NCBI GenBank assembly: GCA_016490735.1
Contig: JAEMWC010000105.1
Coordinates: 207,001-271,000, forward strand
DNA from: Pachyseris speciosa
Lineage: Eukaryota > Cnidaria > Anthozoa > Scleractinia > Pachyseridae
Reading direction: 5' to 3'
DNA: 64,000 bases
Positions 36,413 to 47,151 of the stretch are shown piece after piece. A model generated the notes under the pieces. The model saw only the letters and a list, made by a program, of their open reading frames with translations. It made no database searches and had not been told where the DNA came from. The first letter of the stretch is position 1. The number at the start of each line of letters is the position of its first letter. The position numbers and the translations under genes were made by a program.

Positions 36413-36936
36413 TCAGTTCGCAGTGAAATGTTCGGCGTACTTCGCCTGGAGTTTCTCGGGGATTTCCATACAATGGTCGGAAACGAAGTCGTCGATCATT
36501 TTCAGCTTGTCGAGAAACTTCTCTGCTTCCAAAGATTCTCCCCGGAGATGGAACCGGATGGCATCCAGAATTTTTTTGTACTCCACTCGCGCGAAGCTGG
36601 CCTTTTCGGCCTTTCTATCGTATTTCTTCGCCGTCGCGACAATTTTCACGACAGCACCAAACGCGGTCAGATCGGCAATGACACTTGAGCAGGTTGAAGA
36701 GTAACCCCTCCCGCGACAGCTCCAGTCACAACAGCTTTTCCGGCAACCACGTTACAAATCAAGTTTCTGCGCTGAAACGTTCGGAAAAGTTTTTCGTAGC
36801 CCCAATGTTTCTTGTTGTAAAAAGCGAAGAGTCGCTTCAACATATCGACAGTGTCCTTTGGAAGCGTCATGTCGATGTGGTTGAAGTCAAAGATGTTGAT
36901 GGGGGGAGGGCGAGGTTTTGTTTTCAGAAACCGCAT
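36413..36936 (-). pseudogene. Conserved Polinton membrane protein, frameshifted
   Basis: Two frames belong together. The first, from ATG 36936, has MRFLKTKPRPPPINIFDFN, then DTVDMLKRLFAFYNKKHWGY and a Gly/Ala/Val-rich hydrophobic stretch NVVAGKAVVTGAVAGGVT. Near 36690 the reading passes to a second frame with VIADLTAFGAVVKIVATAKK, then the C-terminal RGESLEAEKFLDKLKMIDDF, ending at 36413. Total about 170 residues with two hydrophobic segments around a turn. I recall the order FYNK, hydrophobic pair, RG...F...K..DD as a recurrent unassigned protein of animal Polintons; a virion or host-membrane role is a guess. It lies downstream of the small Cys-rich gene with 30 bp between. Confidence 0.6.
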
Positions 36937-36966
36937 TGTATACCTGCGTATACACAAGGAAAAATT

Positions 36967-37209
36967 TTAGAAGACAGTGTCGTGGGAAGAGTCATCATTT
37001 TGTGTCTGTGCAGCAAGCATGGCTGCGCGCATTCTTTCCCACCTTTGCGCCCCGCGCCTTTGCGCGAGCGCAGGGTGCAAAGGCGCAGTGTAGTACTTCG
37101 GTTCGGACAAATAGCGCATGAGCAGGTTGCGAGAGCAAACAAGGCGACACTTGTCGCACCACCCGCACCAGGTGTATGTGCACAGGAGGCTGTCGATGTG
37201 GGGGTCCAT
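36967..37209 (-). CDS. Small Cys-rich Polinton protein (80 aa)
   Basis: Uninterrupted from ATG 37209. The N-terminal half has LLCTYTWCGWCDKCRLVCSR, with Cys spaced C-x4-C-x2-C-x2-C-x4-C, suitable for zinc binding. The middle reads EPKYYTAPLHPALAQRRG and the C-terminus is basic then acidic (ERMRAAMLAAQ, NDDSSHD). It starts 21 bp after the fibre gene and precedes the membrane-protein gene, so the three probably share a minus-strand transcript. Function unknown. Confidence 0.6.
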   Translation of the reverse strand: MDPHIDSLLCTYTWCGWCDKCRLVCSRNLLMRYLSEPKYYTAPLHPALAQRRGAQRWERMRAAMLAAQTQNDDSSHDTVF

Positions 37210-38856
37210 ATATGGAAACGTGAAAACTTTCAGGGCACGAGGTCGAATTCCACCTTTGCGAAGTTGTTTTTAAGCCCTTTCATCTCGAAAAGAAGGCGGT
37301 GAACGTTCGTGAGGGAGGGGGGGGGATATGGATTGACGTTCCAGCACCGATCCACCCCATGGAAATATAATGGCTGAAATATAACATCGATGTGTTCAAT
37401 CTTTTTGAAAAGCGACAACGGCAACATGTCATTCACCATGAAACTGAAGAAAGTGTCGGTATTCTCAGAACTGGAAAGGGTGGCACTTTTCACTCGATAA
37501 AGCATGCCCGGCCAAAACACCGGTTTTGAAAAGCGGACGGCGCTGTCCCGATACTCGAACAAAAGGTCGTCATTATTGTAAACCGCATTATTATTCAAAT
37601 TCCAATTTCCACCCAACTTCGGCTCTTTGAGAAGGAAGGTATTCATGTTCACATCACTGTGCATTGTTACCTCTCCATTAATCCCATCAAACAAGGTTGT
37701 CTGCCCGCTCTTTACGTAGTTTCCGTCTAAATCCAAATCATCACCCAGTTTCGGTTGATAAATGGAAAACCCGCCCAGGTCCAGCGCGGTCTCCATTATC
37801 ATTCCGGTGACGCTCGCGCGAAACAAATTCAGGCCGTCGCTGTGAATGCGGTTGTAGTTCAAATCTAAATCGCCCCCCATCTTGGTAAGCAACAGAAGAT
37901 GGCCATTCAAATCCAAGTCGGTTTGCATGGTCATGTTGCCATTTTCCACAGCCCATACCTGATCAAAGACACGAAGGCACATTTGAAACCAACCCCTGGA
38001 CACCATAGACCACCATTCTGCCCGAAGGTGTCGAATCTGTAGACACTCCATGCAAATCGAGATGGATGTAGTTGGGGGTCGCGCTTGACCATCTATGGAA
38101 TTGCACCAAAGTTTTCACAAAGGACGCAGCCGAACCGACCGCAGGGAGGGTTTTCGACGACTGCCGCGTTATCGAAATCGTGGTCCCGCTAGCGTTCACA
38201 CTGACATTCCGCACCTCTGGCGGAAAATATTCGACAACGAAGGTGTAGTAACCAAGAGGCAGTTTGAAGAGATTGAACCCGAGGCGCGAGCGGTATTGGT
38301 TGCTGCCATCGTCGTCTTTCTTCAGTGTGAAGAGGTACGCCCTTTTGTCGATCGAATGGGGTGAGGCAGCGAAGTTGTCGATGTGCAGAACTGTGATTCT
38401 GTTTTCACCCGAAGATTCGTCGATGTTGTCCATCAGATATTAGAAAGGGTTTGCTTGCTGACCGGAAAAAGACAAATTAGCCGCATCGACGTATTTTTTG
38501 TTGACACCATTCCCAGGGTTCGTGGGGTCTTTCACATTTGCAATTTCGTTATTGCGCATGTCAATTGCCCCTGCCATTTGTCCACCAGCAAGTGGAAGAA
38601 AAGGCGCTTGGTCGACATAAATTTTGTTGGCCGCGTGTTTGTCGTTTGTTGGGGCCCCGACATTTTCGATTTTGTGGTTGACCATATCCAGATCCCCATA
38701 CATCGTACTCGAGCCATCTCTTTTCACAAAATACTCATCCACATATTCTTTGTTCACCGCGGGGCGCAAGATTCTCGATTGCGTTATCGTTCATGTTCAA
38801 GTCTTTTTGCGCGATCGCGTCGAGTTTGGTTCGAGTTGGGTGAAAAAGTAAGTATC

Positions 38857-40712
38857 ATGGCGGACGGTCCTGTTTCTATTAGCTCCGACAACAGTTCCTT
38901 GGAGAACACATATGCCGAACTGTTTTCGATTAAACATGATAGCTCTGAACTAGAAAATCTGCTACTTAGAGGTGAACGTCTGATCTGGACTGGCGACCTG
39001 GAAACCTTGAAGAAATAAGTGGAAGAAACTATTCAGCAACAGGGGAAATGGTCATCACCTGGCGGAGCAGCGAAGACGTTTAAAAGTTATAACAATCGAT
39101 TGACGATAACGTGGTATCGTGGAAAGCAATTAACTCTCTCTTTTCAAGGGAAGGACGGTCCTTTATTGAAGGAGCAACTAGTTAACTTGATTCAGCGGAA
39201 CAGGACTGAGAAGCCAATCGACGATAGTGATTCACTTTTATCAAATTCAACTGTGTTGCAATCGGGCGGTCATGGACCCCTTGCATCGAATGGACACAGC
39301 TTCCAGTCGGGGGCATTATCAGACGACTCCATCGTTGATTCTTGCGATACATCGACGTTCGAAGCTAAAGCCCGCTCGCAAGGATCAAAAAGTCCACCAT
39401 CTGTGCCTGAAGTCATCCATAGCGATAAACAACAGGTAATGGCTTCTGGGGAGGGCAGTAGATTAGATAATTGTGGCTGCAAAGGGCTGAGTCGAAAATT
39501 GTCTGCTGAAATAGAGGGCATTAAACTCGAACCGGTGATTTTACAGAAGCAGGTCGAAGGAAATACAAGATCGTTGTTGAGCAATTGGCTTAGCGAGGAA
39601 ACTATTACCAACGAGGAGCTCCGACCATCGGAATTAACGAGACTCCGAGACGAAAATCGCGCTCTTAGACAGAGGCTAAGTGATCTTGAATACAGTTATG
39701 AGTCTTTGAAGCGGGAATCGAGTTCAGTCCATGACGAAAAGAAAAGTTTGATAACGGCTCTAAGAATCCTAAATAATGAAATCAGTAAGGAAAATAAACA
39801 TTTAATCCAAGAGACTAACAAAAATGATTTGCATACAGACGTTCGATCCTCTTGGTAGGTAGATCAACAACCTCGATCAATCCTCTTGGGAGGCCGATCA
39901 ACAACATTAACAACAAACAATCGCTTCTCAGTTCTAAGTAATTGTGAACCTGTTGACGAGGGGAATTTGTCAACTAACGCAACAAAATTAACAACAAATC
40001 ATCGCTTCCCAGTTTTAAGCAGCTTTGTAACCGTCGACAGTCCTCTCAGCCTACAATCCTCTCAACCCTCTCAGCCTACGAGAGGTGCTACATCTGGCGC
40101 TCAACCGAAATCGGTTGTAATTATAGGAGATTCCCTAATCAAGAACATCGATCCCAGAAAGTCACCAAGAAAACAGTCGATAAGCGCATGTATCCAGGTA
40201 AAACAAGGGACCAAATCTGCCATGAAGTAGATAACTTCCACATCGATGTTGAGCCCTCGCATGTGATCATTCATTCGGGCACGAATAATTTGCCATCTGA
40301 TAGTGTCGAGTCTCGTGTGTCAAAAACAGAAAACCTGGCTTTGAAGATTCGAAATAAATTCCAAACCGCGAAAATAGGTATCTCCAGTCTCACACACAGA
40401 GAAGACATTGATGTGTCGACGAAGTTATCGGAGGTCAACGAAAAACTTACGGAGATGAGCAAAAGAAATGGCTTTCATTTCATTGACAATTCACATATAG
40501 ATGGATCCTGCCTCAAAAGTAGTAAATTACACGTGAACTCTAAGGGATCAGCTTATTTAGTTACTAGTTTTATTAAATTTCTCACACCGTCGGCAAATAA
40601 AGCAAGACGTACCCAGGGTTTTCAGACCCCACTACGTCAGCTAGGACAGTTAATAATGCAGCTAGCGTCAGGATCAATTGCTCCCCCAGTACACAAGAAA
40701 CCACGTCGGTAG
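38857..40712 (+). pseudogene. LINE ORF1 with coiled coil and SGNH/GDSL-type esterase domain
   Basis: Begins MADGPVSISSDNSSLENT at 38857. In-frame stops occur at 39016 and 39856 and a frameshift near 40190. The middle has a predicted coiled coil (LTRLRDENRALRQRLSDLEY, then SLKRESSSVHDEKKSL). The C-terminal third is an SGNH hydrolase-like domain: block I VVIIGDSLIKNI near 40120, block III VIIHSGTNN near 40265, and a final D..LHVNSKG near 40530. Esterase ORF1 proteins are known in CR1-group LINEs and are thought to act in RNP formation or membrane contact. The usual nucleophile Ser in GDS is present. Confidence 0.82.
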
Positions 40713-40756
40713 ACACGGCTTGTCATGCCCCAATAAGAGGTGAGTTTGGTTCCACA

Positions 40757-42266
40757 ATGAGTAACGTCGCTAAACTAAAGGGTCTCAAAATTGCCAACCT
40801 GAATGTTAATGGTCTACTCAAACATATCAATGAAATTAGGCATGTCTTACTTAGCACACCTTTTGATATTTTCGCTATAAATGAGTCTAAAATTGATGAA
40901 TCAATACCCAACAATGAGATAAGTATTCCTGGCTATAATCTTATTAGAAAGGATCGTAATAGAGTTGGAGGCGGTGTCGTCTTGTACATTCGGGATAATA
41001 TACCGTATTCTGATAGGGAAGACTTGGTGCCTAGCAGTCTTGAGATAGTCTGTGCTGAAATCAACCGCCCACATAGCAAATCTTTTCTTGTATGCACTTG
41101 GTATAGGCCTCCAAATTCAGATATGGACCTATTCAATGAGTGCGAGATATTTTTTCAAAGGTGTGACGCCGAGAGCAAAGAGTTAGTGTTAGTCGGTGAT
41201 CTTAATTGTGACGTTAGTAAAGTTTCATTGGATCCCCACACAAGACAATTAATTTTTCTCTGTTCACTATACCAAATTGATCAGCTAATAGACAAACCCA
41301 CCAGGGTGACAGATACTTCAGCCACCCTGATAGATCTAGTTGTAACAAATGCCAAAGAGAACATACATTCTTCTGGTGTTATACATCTAGGAATCTCAGA
41401 TCACAATTTGATTTATGCAGTGAGGAAATCTGTGTCACCAAAAACTAATCAGGGGGTGAGAGAAATCAGAGACTACAAACACTTTGATGCTGAGCTTTTC
41501 GTTGAAGATTTATCCCGAATGCCTTGGAACGTGATTGAACAAATCAATAATCCCAACACATGTTGGAATGTATGGAAATCCTTTTTTACTGAGACATTAA
41601 ATAGGCATGCACCAATACGACACAAAAGAACAAGAGGGAACTCCGTTCCCTGGATTGCACCTCACATCAAGGACCTCATGAGAAATCGAGACTATCACAA
41701 AAAACGGGCAATAAAACATGCCTCACACACCCACTGGGAGAGTTTCAAAAATTGCGTAATAAAGTAAATATTCAAATGCGTAATGCCAAATCCAAATTTT
41801 TCCACGATAAGATTAATGACTGCTCTAGGTCGAATGACCCTAAGAAACCTTGGACGCTCATTAATACGTTATTGGGAAAAAATAATAAATCGAACAATTG
41901 GAGCGAGCTCTTAGTTAACGATAATTTAGTGTCAGATCCCAAATCTATAGCTGAGGGTTTGAACGACTATTTTGTTAATATTGGGCCGACGCTAGGAGCA
42001 GAATACGTGCCAAATCAACATTGATATTTAAAATACTAAATGACGACACTGCGCCCGACCTCAGGAACTCTTTTGGTAGAAGGAATGTTCATCAGACTAA
42101 TTACCATCTTAGAAATAGTGCTACAGATCTGACACTTCCTAAACCGAAGAGAAAGTTGCTAAAAAGAAGTTTCAAATACAGCGGCGCGATGCTTTGGAAC
42201 CAACTCCCAAATGAAGCAAAACTAGCGGAATCGATATATTCATTTAATAAATATATCAAAACGTAA
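40757..42266 (+). pseudogene. LINE ORF2: endonuclease intact-looking, RT deleted
   Basis: Residues 1-~230 form an APE-type endonuclease: LKIANLNVNGLLKHINEIRH (N of block I), FAINESKIDESI (catalytic E), GGGVVLYIRDNIPY, VCTWYRPPNSDMDLF, LVLVGDLNCDVS (GDLN) and HLGISDHNLIY (SDH). After a stop at 41765 a shifted frame (41752-42024) carries the pre-RT connector NDPKKPWTLINTLLGKN. Then, without any RT catalytic motif, comes the extreme C-terminus of ORF2 (LRNSATDLTLPKPKRK, GAMLWNQLPNEAKLAESI, ending 42266). Roughly the whole RT core is absent, so it could move only with help. Confidence 0.88.
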
Positions 42267-43064
42267 TTGGGTCATGTCATGCTATATAGTCTTGTGTTAG
42301 TTATGTCCTAGCTATCCTAATACTTTTTAATATTTAGTTTATAAGGGTTAGTTCTCGTTCTTAGCTGAATTTTTGTAGTGTTAGATTTTTCATATTATTA
42401 ACTCGTAGTATTAGCTTTACTTTCATTTTTATGTCCGTATAAACACGCCCTCCATGGAACCAGCTTAGTGTTGTTGGGGCTAGCGTGTTTCTTGATTTAA
42501 ATAAAGTATACCTACCTACCTACCTGGTTCACATATTTTTTGTTGACGGCGTTTTCAGTGGGGGTGCTAGAATCAACGTCTTTCAAATCTTTAATGGCAT
42601 ACCCAGCCATATTCAGATCACCCAGCGCCGGGTCGCTTCCGTCCAGTTTCAAACAAAACGCGATTTCAGAGTCGACATAGCTTTTGTTCGTGGCATCGAG
42701 GTCGTTCACAGCGTAAACCATGTTGGTGATCAGGTTACGCCCCATGTCGAGATTGCCTGTCATCGCGATGCTGCCGTCTTTTCGGAAGTCGCCCGAGCCG
42801 GTCGGGCCTTGTGGTCCTTGTGCACCTTGCGGGCCTGGAGGCCCTTGCAGTCCACTTGTCCCTCGAGGCCCCGCAGGCCCGGCAGGCCCTGCAGGTCCGT
42901 GTGGACCGGTTGGACCTTGCGCACCTGTTGGACCTGCCGGGCCGTGATCCCCCTTTTCCCCACGTAAACCATGCGGACCGGGAGGACCACGAGGGCCTGG
43001 TTTTCCTTCTCCCGCTCTTCGGAAAAAGCTTCCCGGAAGTTCGTTCAACCACCCCATGTCTTTT

Positions 43065-43711
43065 CTATATTCTCTCGTCGAAATTTTTCTTCATCTCTTT
43101 CCTTGGTTTGTCGTAATAAAAAAATGAGAATTTTTTGCTGGTTGCACGGTCCAGCAGGTCGGGATCCACCCCAAGATCGGCAGCGATCCGCCTGTTTTCT
43201 CTCGGGAGGAAAGCAAAAATGCAGAAATGGCTGCAGTTGTCACGGATGTTCTTGGGGGTTTTGAGAAAGTCCTATGAAAGACAGATCACAGCGCAGTTGC
43301 GGTGCCGGCCGTTGATAAAATAGTTTAGTATGTCGTTTTTGTTTTTTTCGCAAACAAAGTCGTCGAACACGACAATTATCTGGTTGTCGGGTATTCCCAC
43401 CTTGGAGTGGGGAAGTTCCTAGAGTGGAACAATGTCGTCGCCGGGATGCGCTTCGATTACTTCGTAACCAGCCTTGGGGTCGATTCTTTCGGCGAAGTAA
43501 TCCAAAAGAGCCTGGTATTTGTTCTGGTGAAGGTTCTTCGAGAAAAGCAGAACCTTGTCGTACTGCAACAGCTGGTACAGCATGTGCAGCAGGATGTTTG
43601 TCTTGCCGGAACCACTGGGGCCGCAGATCAACATTCGGAAAATATTCTCGGGCATGGACGGGTCAGCCGATTTGTTTTCGCAGTGCCGGGGTCATAGTTC
43701 GGAATTTTCAT
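43065..43711 (-). pseudogene. ATPase: FtsK/HerA-type DNA packaging ATPase, disrupted
   Basis: From ATG 43711 (MKIPNYDPGTAKTNRL), a frameshift near 43656, then FRMLICGPSGSGKTNILLH, a perfect Walker A (GPSGSGKT). Downstream, past an in-frame TAG at 43419, lies the Walker B region DNQIIVVFDDFVCEKN, and past a second TAG at 43272 DFLKTPKNIRDNCSHFC, ending at 43065. About 215 codons, the usual size for Polinton packaging ATPases, which pump the genome into the capsid. It is 8 bp upstream of the fibre start, so the two were likely cotranscribed. A divergent gap of 45 bp separates it from the plus-strand capsid module. Confidence 0.92.
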
Positions 43712-43756
43712 TCTCCATATATCCTCCGCGAGAAAACATTGTCTTTCAGACAGGGT

Positions 43757-44635
43757 ATGTCTTTAAAGAAGAGGCGAGAACGGGCCGCGGCAGAAGCCGC
43801 GCTGGAGAAACAAGAAGACGAGATTTGACAAACTTTCAAACAAGACAAACTCGCAAAGGCGATGGGGGAAATCGAAGCGGAGTGGGTTTTCAAACCGATC
43901 AGAAGACTGCTGGAACAAACACCACCACCCCCTGAAGAAGTGGCGGGGCCAGACTATGGAATGGAGGAGTTTGACCGAATCAACCCGTTCGACTGGCAGG
44001 AGGGGTTCCAGCCAGTCCCCACAACCCCTCTTTCTAGTTTCCTCCAACCCCTCCACTTGTGGAAGAAGAAGCTCCGCGCAAAACCTGGGAGGAACCGGCA
44101 GCAACAGAGTTTCTCGAGTCATACAGCGAGTCGAACGATTTGCGGTCGCTCGGCAGCATGATCACGAATATGGAACGAAATGGGCAAAAAAGGGTGAAAA
44201 GTGGAAGATACAAAGGTTGGTCTTTGGAGGACATCAAACGGCGCAGAAATGACATTCTCGCTGCACGAATACTGCCGCTGCCCCCACCACCTGTCCCCAC
44301 TGTCGGCGAGCGAGCTCCAGCGAGGAAAGAAGAGTTTGAAGAAAAACCCCCCTACCACCCCGAAACAAAGACCAATGACGCCTTTGGAAGAAGCTTTCAT
44401 GAGTCGCAGACCTGCAATCGAAGGAGATGGCGATGAAAATGAAAACAATGACGTCTGGGACGTCGGAGAAGAAGAATGGCTGGAGGGGAGCGGGGTGGGA
44501 GATTCCCGCCTTGGGGTGGGAAATTCCCGCTTTGCGGGAGAGGAGGAAGAGGAGATGATCAACGATTTGTACGTAAAACTTGGCTCTTTGAGAGGGGGAA
44601 ACACCTCGTCCAAGCTGCGAAAAGAGATTGTGTGA
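43757..44635 (+). pseudogene. Putative capsid accessory protein upstream of penton, disrupted
   Basis: Starts MSLKKRRERAAAEAALEKQE at 43757, has a TGA at 43826, and continues in frame with WVFKPIRRLLEQTPPPPEE and FDRINPFDWQEGFQ. Frameshifts near 44040 and 44350 link TEFLESYSESNDLRSLGSM and GWSLEDIKRRRNDILAARIL to an acidic C-terminus (DENENNDVWDVGEEEWLEG, EEEEEMINDLYVKLG) ending at 44635. About 290 codons, rich in Pro, Lys and Glu, probably largely unstructured. Its place at the head of the capsid genes suggests a minor virion or scaffold protein, but no family is recognised. Confidence 0.55.
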
Positions 44636-44709
44636 TTGGTTTCCAAACTCGTCAAACGCAACTTGTTGACTCAAGCACAAGGTAAAAAAATCCTTCGGGA
44701 TAATATAGG

Positions 44710-45489
44710 ATGACTTTCCACCTGCTTCTTGACTCCAGTCTTGCGCTGCTGCAGCGGGGACAACACGACCAAGAGACCCACAATTTTCGAATCCATTTCA
44801 ACCCCCCAATCTTGCTCGACCAAAAACGGAACTACGAGGCCGCACTCGACAAGCTGATCACGACGACCTATTCTTGGCACAACGTGGCGGCGCAGTACAA
44901 CAACAACCAGCTACGATGGAGAAAAAAAGGTGAAGACTGGAATACTTTGACGATCCCTGATGGAATGTACGGGTACACCAACCTCGCCTCGTGTTTGCAG
45001 GGACACACGGGGTTCGTTGATCCCGACGCTGCAAACAAAGAGCACATTTTCTATCTGTACTTTGATTTGACGGTCTATCGGGTCGTGATCAGGGTCGCAA
45101 AAGACTACGAGCTCGACCTCTCCGTCGGGAAATTCGTTGAGCTGTCGGACTTTGACAAAAAGATTTTGAAAGATGCAACAAGTTTTGTTGGCGATAGGAT
45201 TCCAAATATAACGAGAGGCGTGGATTGGGTTTTTCTTCACTGCGACTTGATCACAAGGAGGGTGAGGGATGTTCCAAGTGACGTTTTGTACAGCGTTTCC
45301 TCTGTGGGGCTGCCTGTCAGCTACCCTTTCAAAGAAGAACCCCGCCGCCTTGCATTCCACCCTGTGAACAAAGTGCGTATCGACTTAATCGGAATACGGG
45401 TCACAGACGGGAGAAACAACATTCTGAACCTCAATGGCGCCGATGTGGCTTTGGCTCTTGTGATCCGGGAGGCACCCACGGGGGTGTAA
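44710..45489 (+). CDS. mCP: Minor capsid (penton) protein, single jelly roll
   Basis: Uninterrupted 259 codons, the usual size for Polinton penton proteins, which form the fivefold vertices. It starts MTFHLLLDSSLALLQRGQHD and ends NNILNLNGADVALALVIREA, a beta-rich ending typical of the family. Strand-rich segments such as HIFYLYFDLTVYRVVIRV and WVFLHCDLITRRVRDV fit a jelly roll. It lies between the accessory gene and the 90-residue gene, upstream of the major capsid gene, the normal order. Assignment rests on position, size and remembered family pattern rather than on a catalytic motif. Confidence 0.82.
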   Translation: MTFHLLLDSSLALLQRGQHDQETHNFRIHFNPPILLDQKRNYEAALDKLITTTYSWHNVAAQYNNNQLRWRKKGEDWNTLTIPDGMYGYTNLASCLQGHTGFVDPDAANKEHIFYLYFDLTVYRVVIRVAKDYELDLSVGKFVELSDFDKKILKDATSFVGDRIPNITRGVDWVFLHCDLITRRVRDVPSDVLYSVSSVGLPVSYPFKEEPRRLAFHPVNKVRIDLIGIRVTDGRNNILNLNGADVALALVIREAPTGV

Positions 45490-45552
45490 AATTTCTTGAA
45501 AAGTATATTCGTGTCTTCGACGAGTGTCTTCGACGTGTGCCCTAAACTCGAA

Positions 45553-45825
45553 ATGAACCAGCCAACTGAGTGGATGAAATTTTTCGACCCGCGGGCCGGT
45601 TGGCATCGCTATAAACACAAAGGGTCTGGTGTGGTTCGCGACTCGCTCACGGACATTGGCAAAAGTTTCACGAAACCGACCCTGCCGCCGGTTCCTGAAA
45701 TTTCTTTCCCGAAAGAAGAAAACCCCTCCAAGAGGAAAGGGGGCGAAAACGATCCAACAACTGTTGGGGGAGGTGGAAAGCGCAACCAAGAGGAGAGGCC
45801 ATGTGGAAACTCACCCAAATTGTAG
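45553..45825 (+). CDS. Small basic virion-associated protein (90 aa), unrecognised
   Basis: Starts at the internal ATG 45553, MNQPTEWMKFFDPRAGWHRY, rather than upstream, because that start gives a compact frame right after the penton. Features: HKGSGVVRDSLTDIGKSF then Pro-rich PTLPPVPEIS and a Lys/Gly-rich tail (KRKGGEND, GGGGKRNQEER). Located between penton and major capsid genes, where adenovirus-like viruses place core or cement proteins. No disruption seen. Confidence 0.6.
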   Translation: MNQPTEWMKFFDPRAGWHRYKHKGSGVVRDSLTDIGKSFTKPTLPPVPEISFPKEENPSKRKGGENDPTTVGGGGKRNQEERPCGNSPKL

Positions 45826-45862
45826 CCAATCGGCTTTGAATTTTTTTTTATGAATATATCTC

Positions 45863-47107
45863 ATGGCCTGGTTCAGGTCGCCGCAATATCTTGAAAAGGC
45901 AGACTTTGAGCGCCTCCTTCTCGACACCCCGCTCGGTGCGCCAGCAAATGGCCAACATCAACTGAAAACAGGGTTGGTCTTCTTTGCATCGAATCGGAAC
46001 ATCATCCACGCCTGGTACAACGCTTATTTCAATGTTGAGTACCAGTTCGAGGTTCTTGCGGATGGCGCCAACATTGCGGACAACGCACAAACGGTGCCAA
46101 TCAACGACTCTTTCTCATTGATAAGGAATTTGACTTTGAAATCCTTTGGAAAACCCATTTACACAGCAACCGACGTCCACAAAGTGATCTTTATCAAAAC
46201 TTTGTTGGATTATTCCGACGACTACTCGCGGAGCGTGGCGAAGGGTGAGTTGTGGTATCTCGACACCGATAACACAACTGTTACCAACCCCGCCACCAAC
46301 AAAGGTATCGATGCGCGACACAAACTTTCGCGAGGGGCGGGAACGCTGAAAACTTTGATCCCTCTCAAACATTTCTCGTTTTTCGAAAAGCTGTTGGCCA
46401 TTTTTCTCCCCGCGTTGAACCTTGAGTTTGAAATTGAGCTGCAGAATGACAACGAAATGATTTTCCAGAAGGACACCACTGGGAGACAAATTGTGGTAAA
46501 AAAGTTCGAACTGTGGGTTCCAAAACTGCAGCTGAAACCGGCGGGGAAGAAAAGGGTGAATGAGCAGCTCTTCAGGCCGATAAAATGGAATTACTTGCAG
46601 GAAACACTGGTCCCCAGCCCGGCCCAGAGAGATGCGGATGGTGTCAAAAACCCGAAACACGTCTTTGTCTTCTTTTAACAAACAAGAAAAGCAAACGCCC
46701 TCACGTTCAATCCATACAGCGTTGACACCTCCTACCTCGATGGAGACAACTCGGCGAAACTGAGCTTTTGCAAGCTGAAGTATGTTTCCACCTTCTACCC
46801 CGAGCTCGACTATGATGAAGGAGACCGGACACGCATCTACAGCGATCTGATCGAGTTCCGTTACAGGAAGAACGACCCCAACTCCGGAACTCAAATCGAT
46901 GTAGACAACTTTTTATCTCTTTACCCTGTTGTTTACTTCGACCTCCGCGCGACCAAAGAAAGCATGACGGGCGATGCGATGGATATGGAACTGCATTTTC
47001 GGTTGAATGAAGCCGCCAATGCCCACGATTACAAAATTTTCGCGGCCGTCTTGAACGAAAAAGAATTCGTTATTGTGCAAAAAGGAAACGAATTGGTTGT
47101 GGGCTAA
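45863..47107 (+). pseudogene. MCP: Major capsid protein (double jelly roll), one stop codon
   Basis: 414 codons from ATG 45863 (MAWFRSPQYLEKADFERLLL) with a single in-frame TAA at 46676; the same frame continues with ANALTFNPYSVDTSYLDGD and ends LNEKEFVIVQKGNELVVG at 47107. Size, gene position and segments such as KTGLVFFASNRNIIHAWYN and KNPKHVFVFF followed by FNPYSVDTSYLD fit the Polinton hexon-like major capsid protein, which forms trimers of two jelly rolls per subunit. The stop falls between the two jelly rolls, so the host genome could at most express the first. Confidence 0.9.
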
Positions 47108-47151
47108 TTTCCTCAGGTGGAAAGTGTGGAAATTCTTTTCTTTGGTATAAG

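Larger units (their letters stand above)
38833..42525 (+). mobile_element. CR1/L2-like LINE with internally deleted RT, TSD GGTTC
   Basis: Flanked by GGTTC at 38828-38832 and 42526-42530. It has an ORF1, an ORF2 endonuclease and a 3' tail of ACCT repeats (ATACCTACCTACCTACCT). Its orientation is opposite to the fibre gene it disrupts. The central reverse transcriptase is missing. Confidence 0.88.
37230..43057 (-). pseudogene. Collagen/tail-fibre-like fibre protein, split by a LINE
   Basis: From ATG 43057: a short head ([14 protein letters not shown]), about 24 Gly-X-Y triplets ([20 protein letters not shown] onward), then modules of the phage tail-fibre type, e.g. [19 protein letters not shown] followed by DATNKSYVD and [10 protein letters not shown] 3.7-kb LINE (38833-42525) interrupts. 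The same modules continue at 38827-38440 (GDLDMVNHKIENVG, AANKIYVDQ). After an in-frame TAA at 38440 comes a non-repetitive domain (38433-37963), then a second set of repeats (MGGDLDLNYNRI, LGDDLDLDGNYV, LGGNWNLNNNAV) and a C-terminal domain ending at 37230. Breaks: frameshifts near 38765 and 38000, the TAA and the LINE. Trimeric collagen and beta-fibre parts suggest a virion spike for attachment; this is inference. The downstream part could be a separate gene starting MDNIDESS. Confidence 0.85.

Noticed and set aside
42720..42947. Pro/Gly-rich plus-strand frame
   Set aside because: It is the reverse complement of the collagen triplets of the minus-strand fibre.
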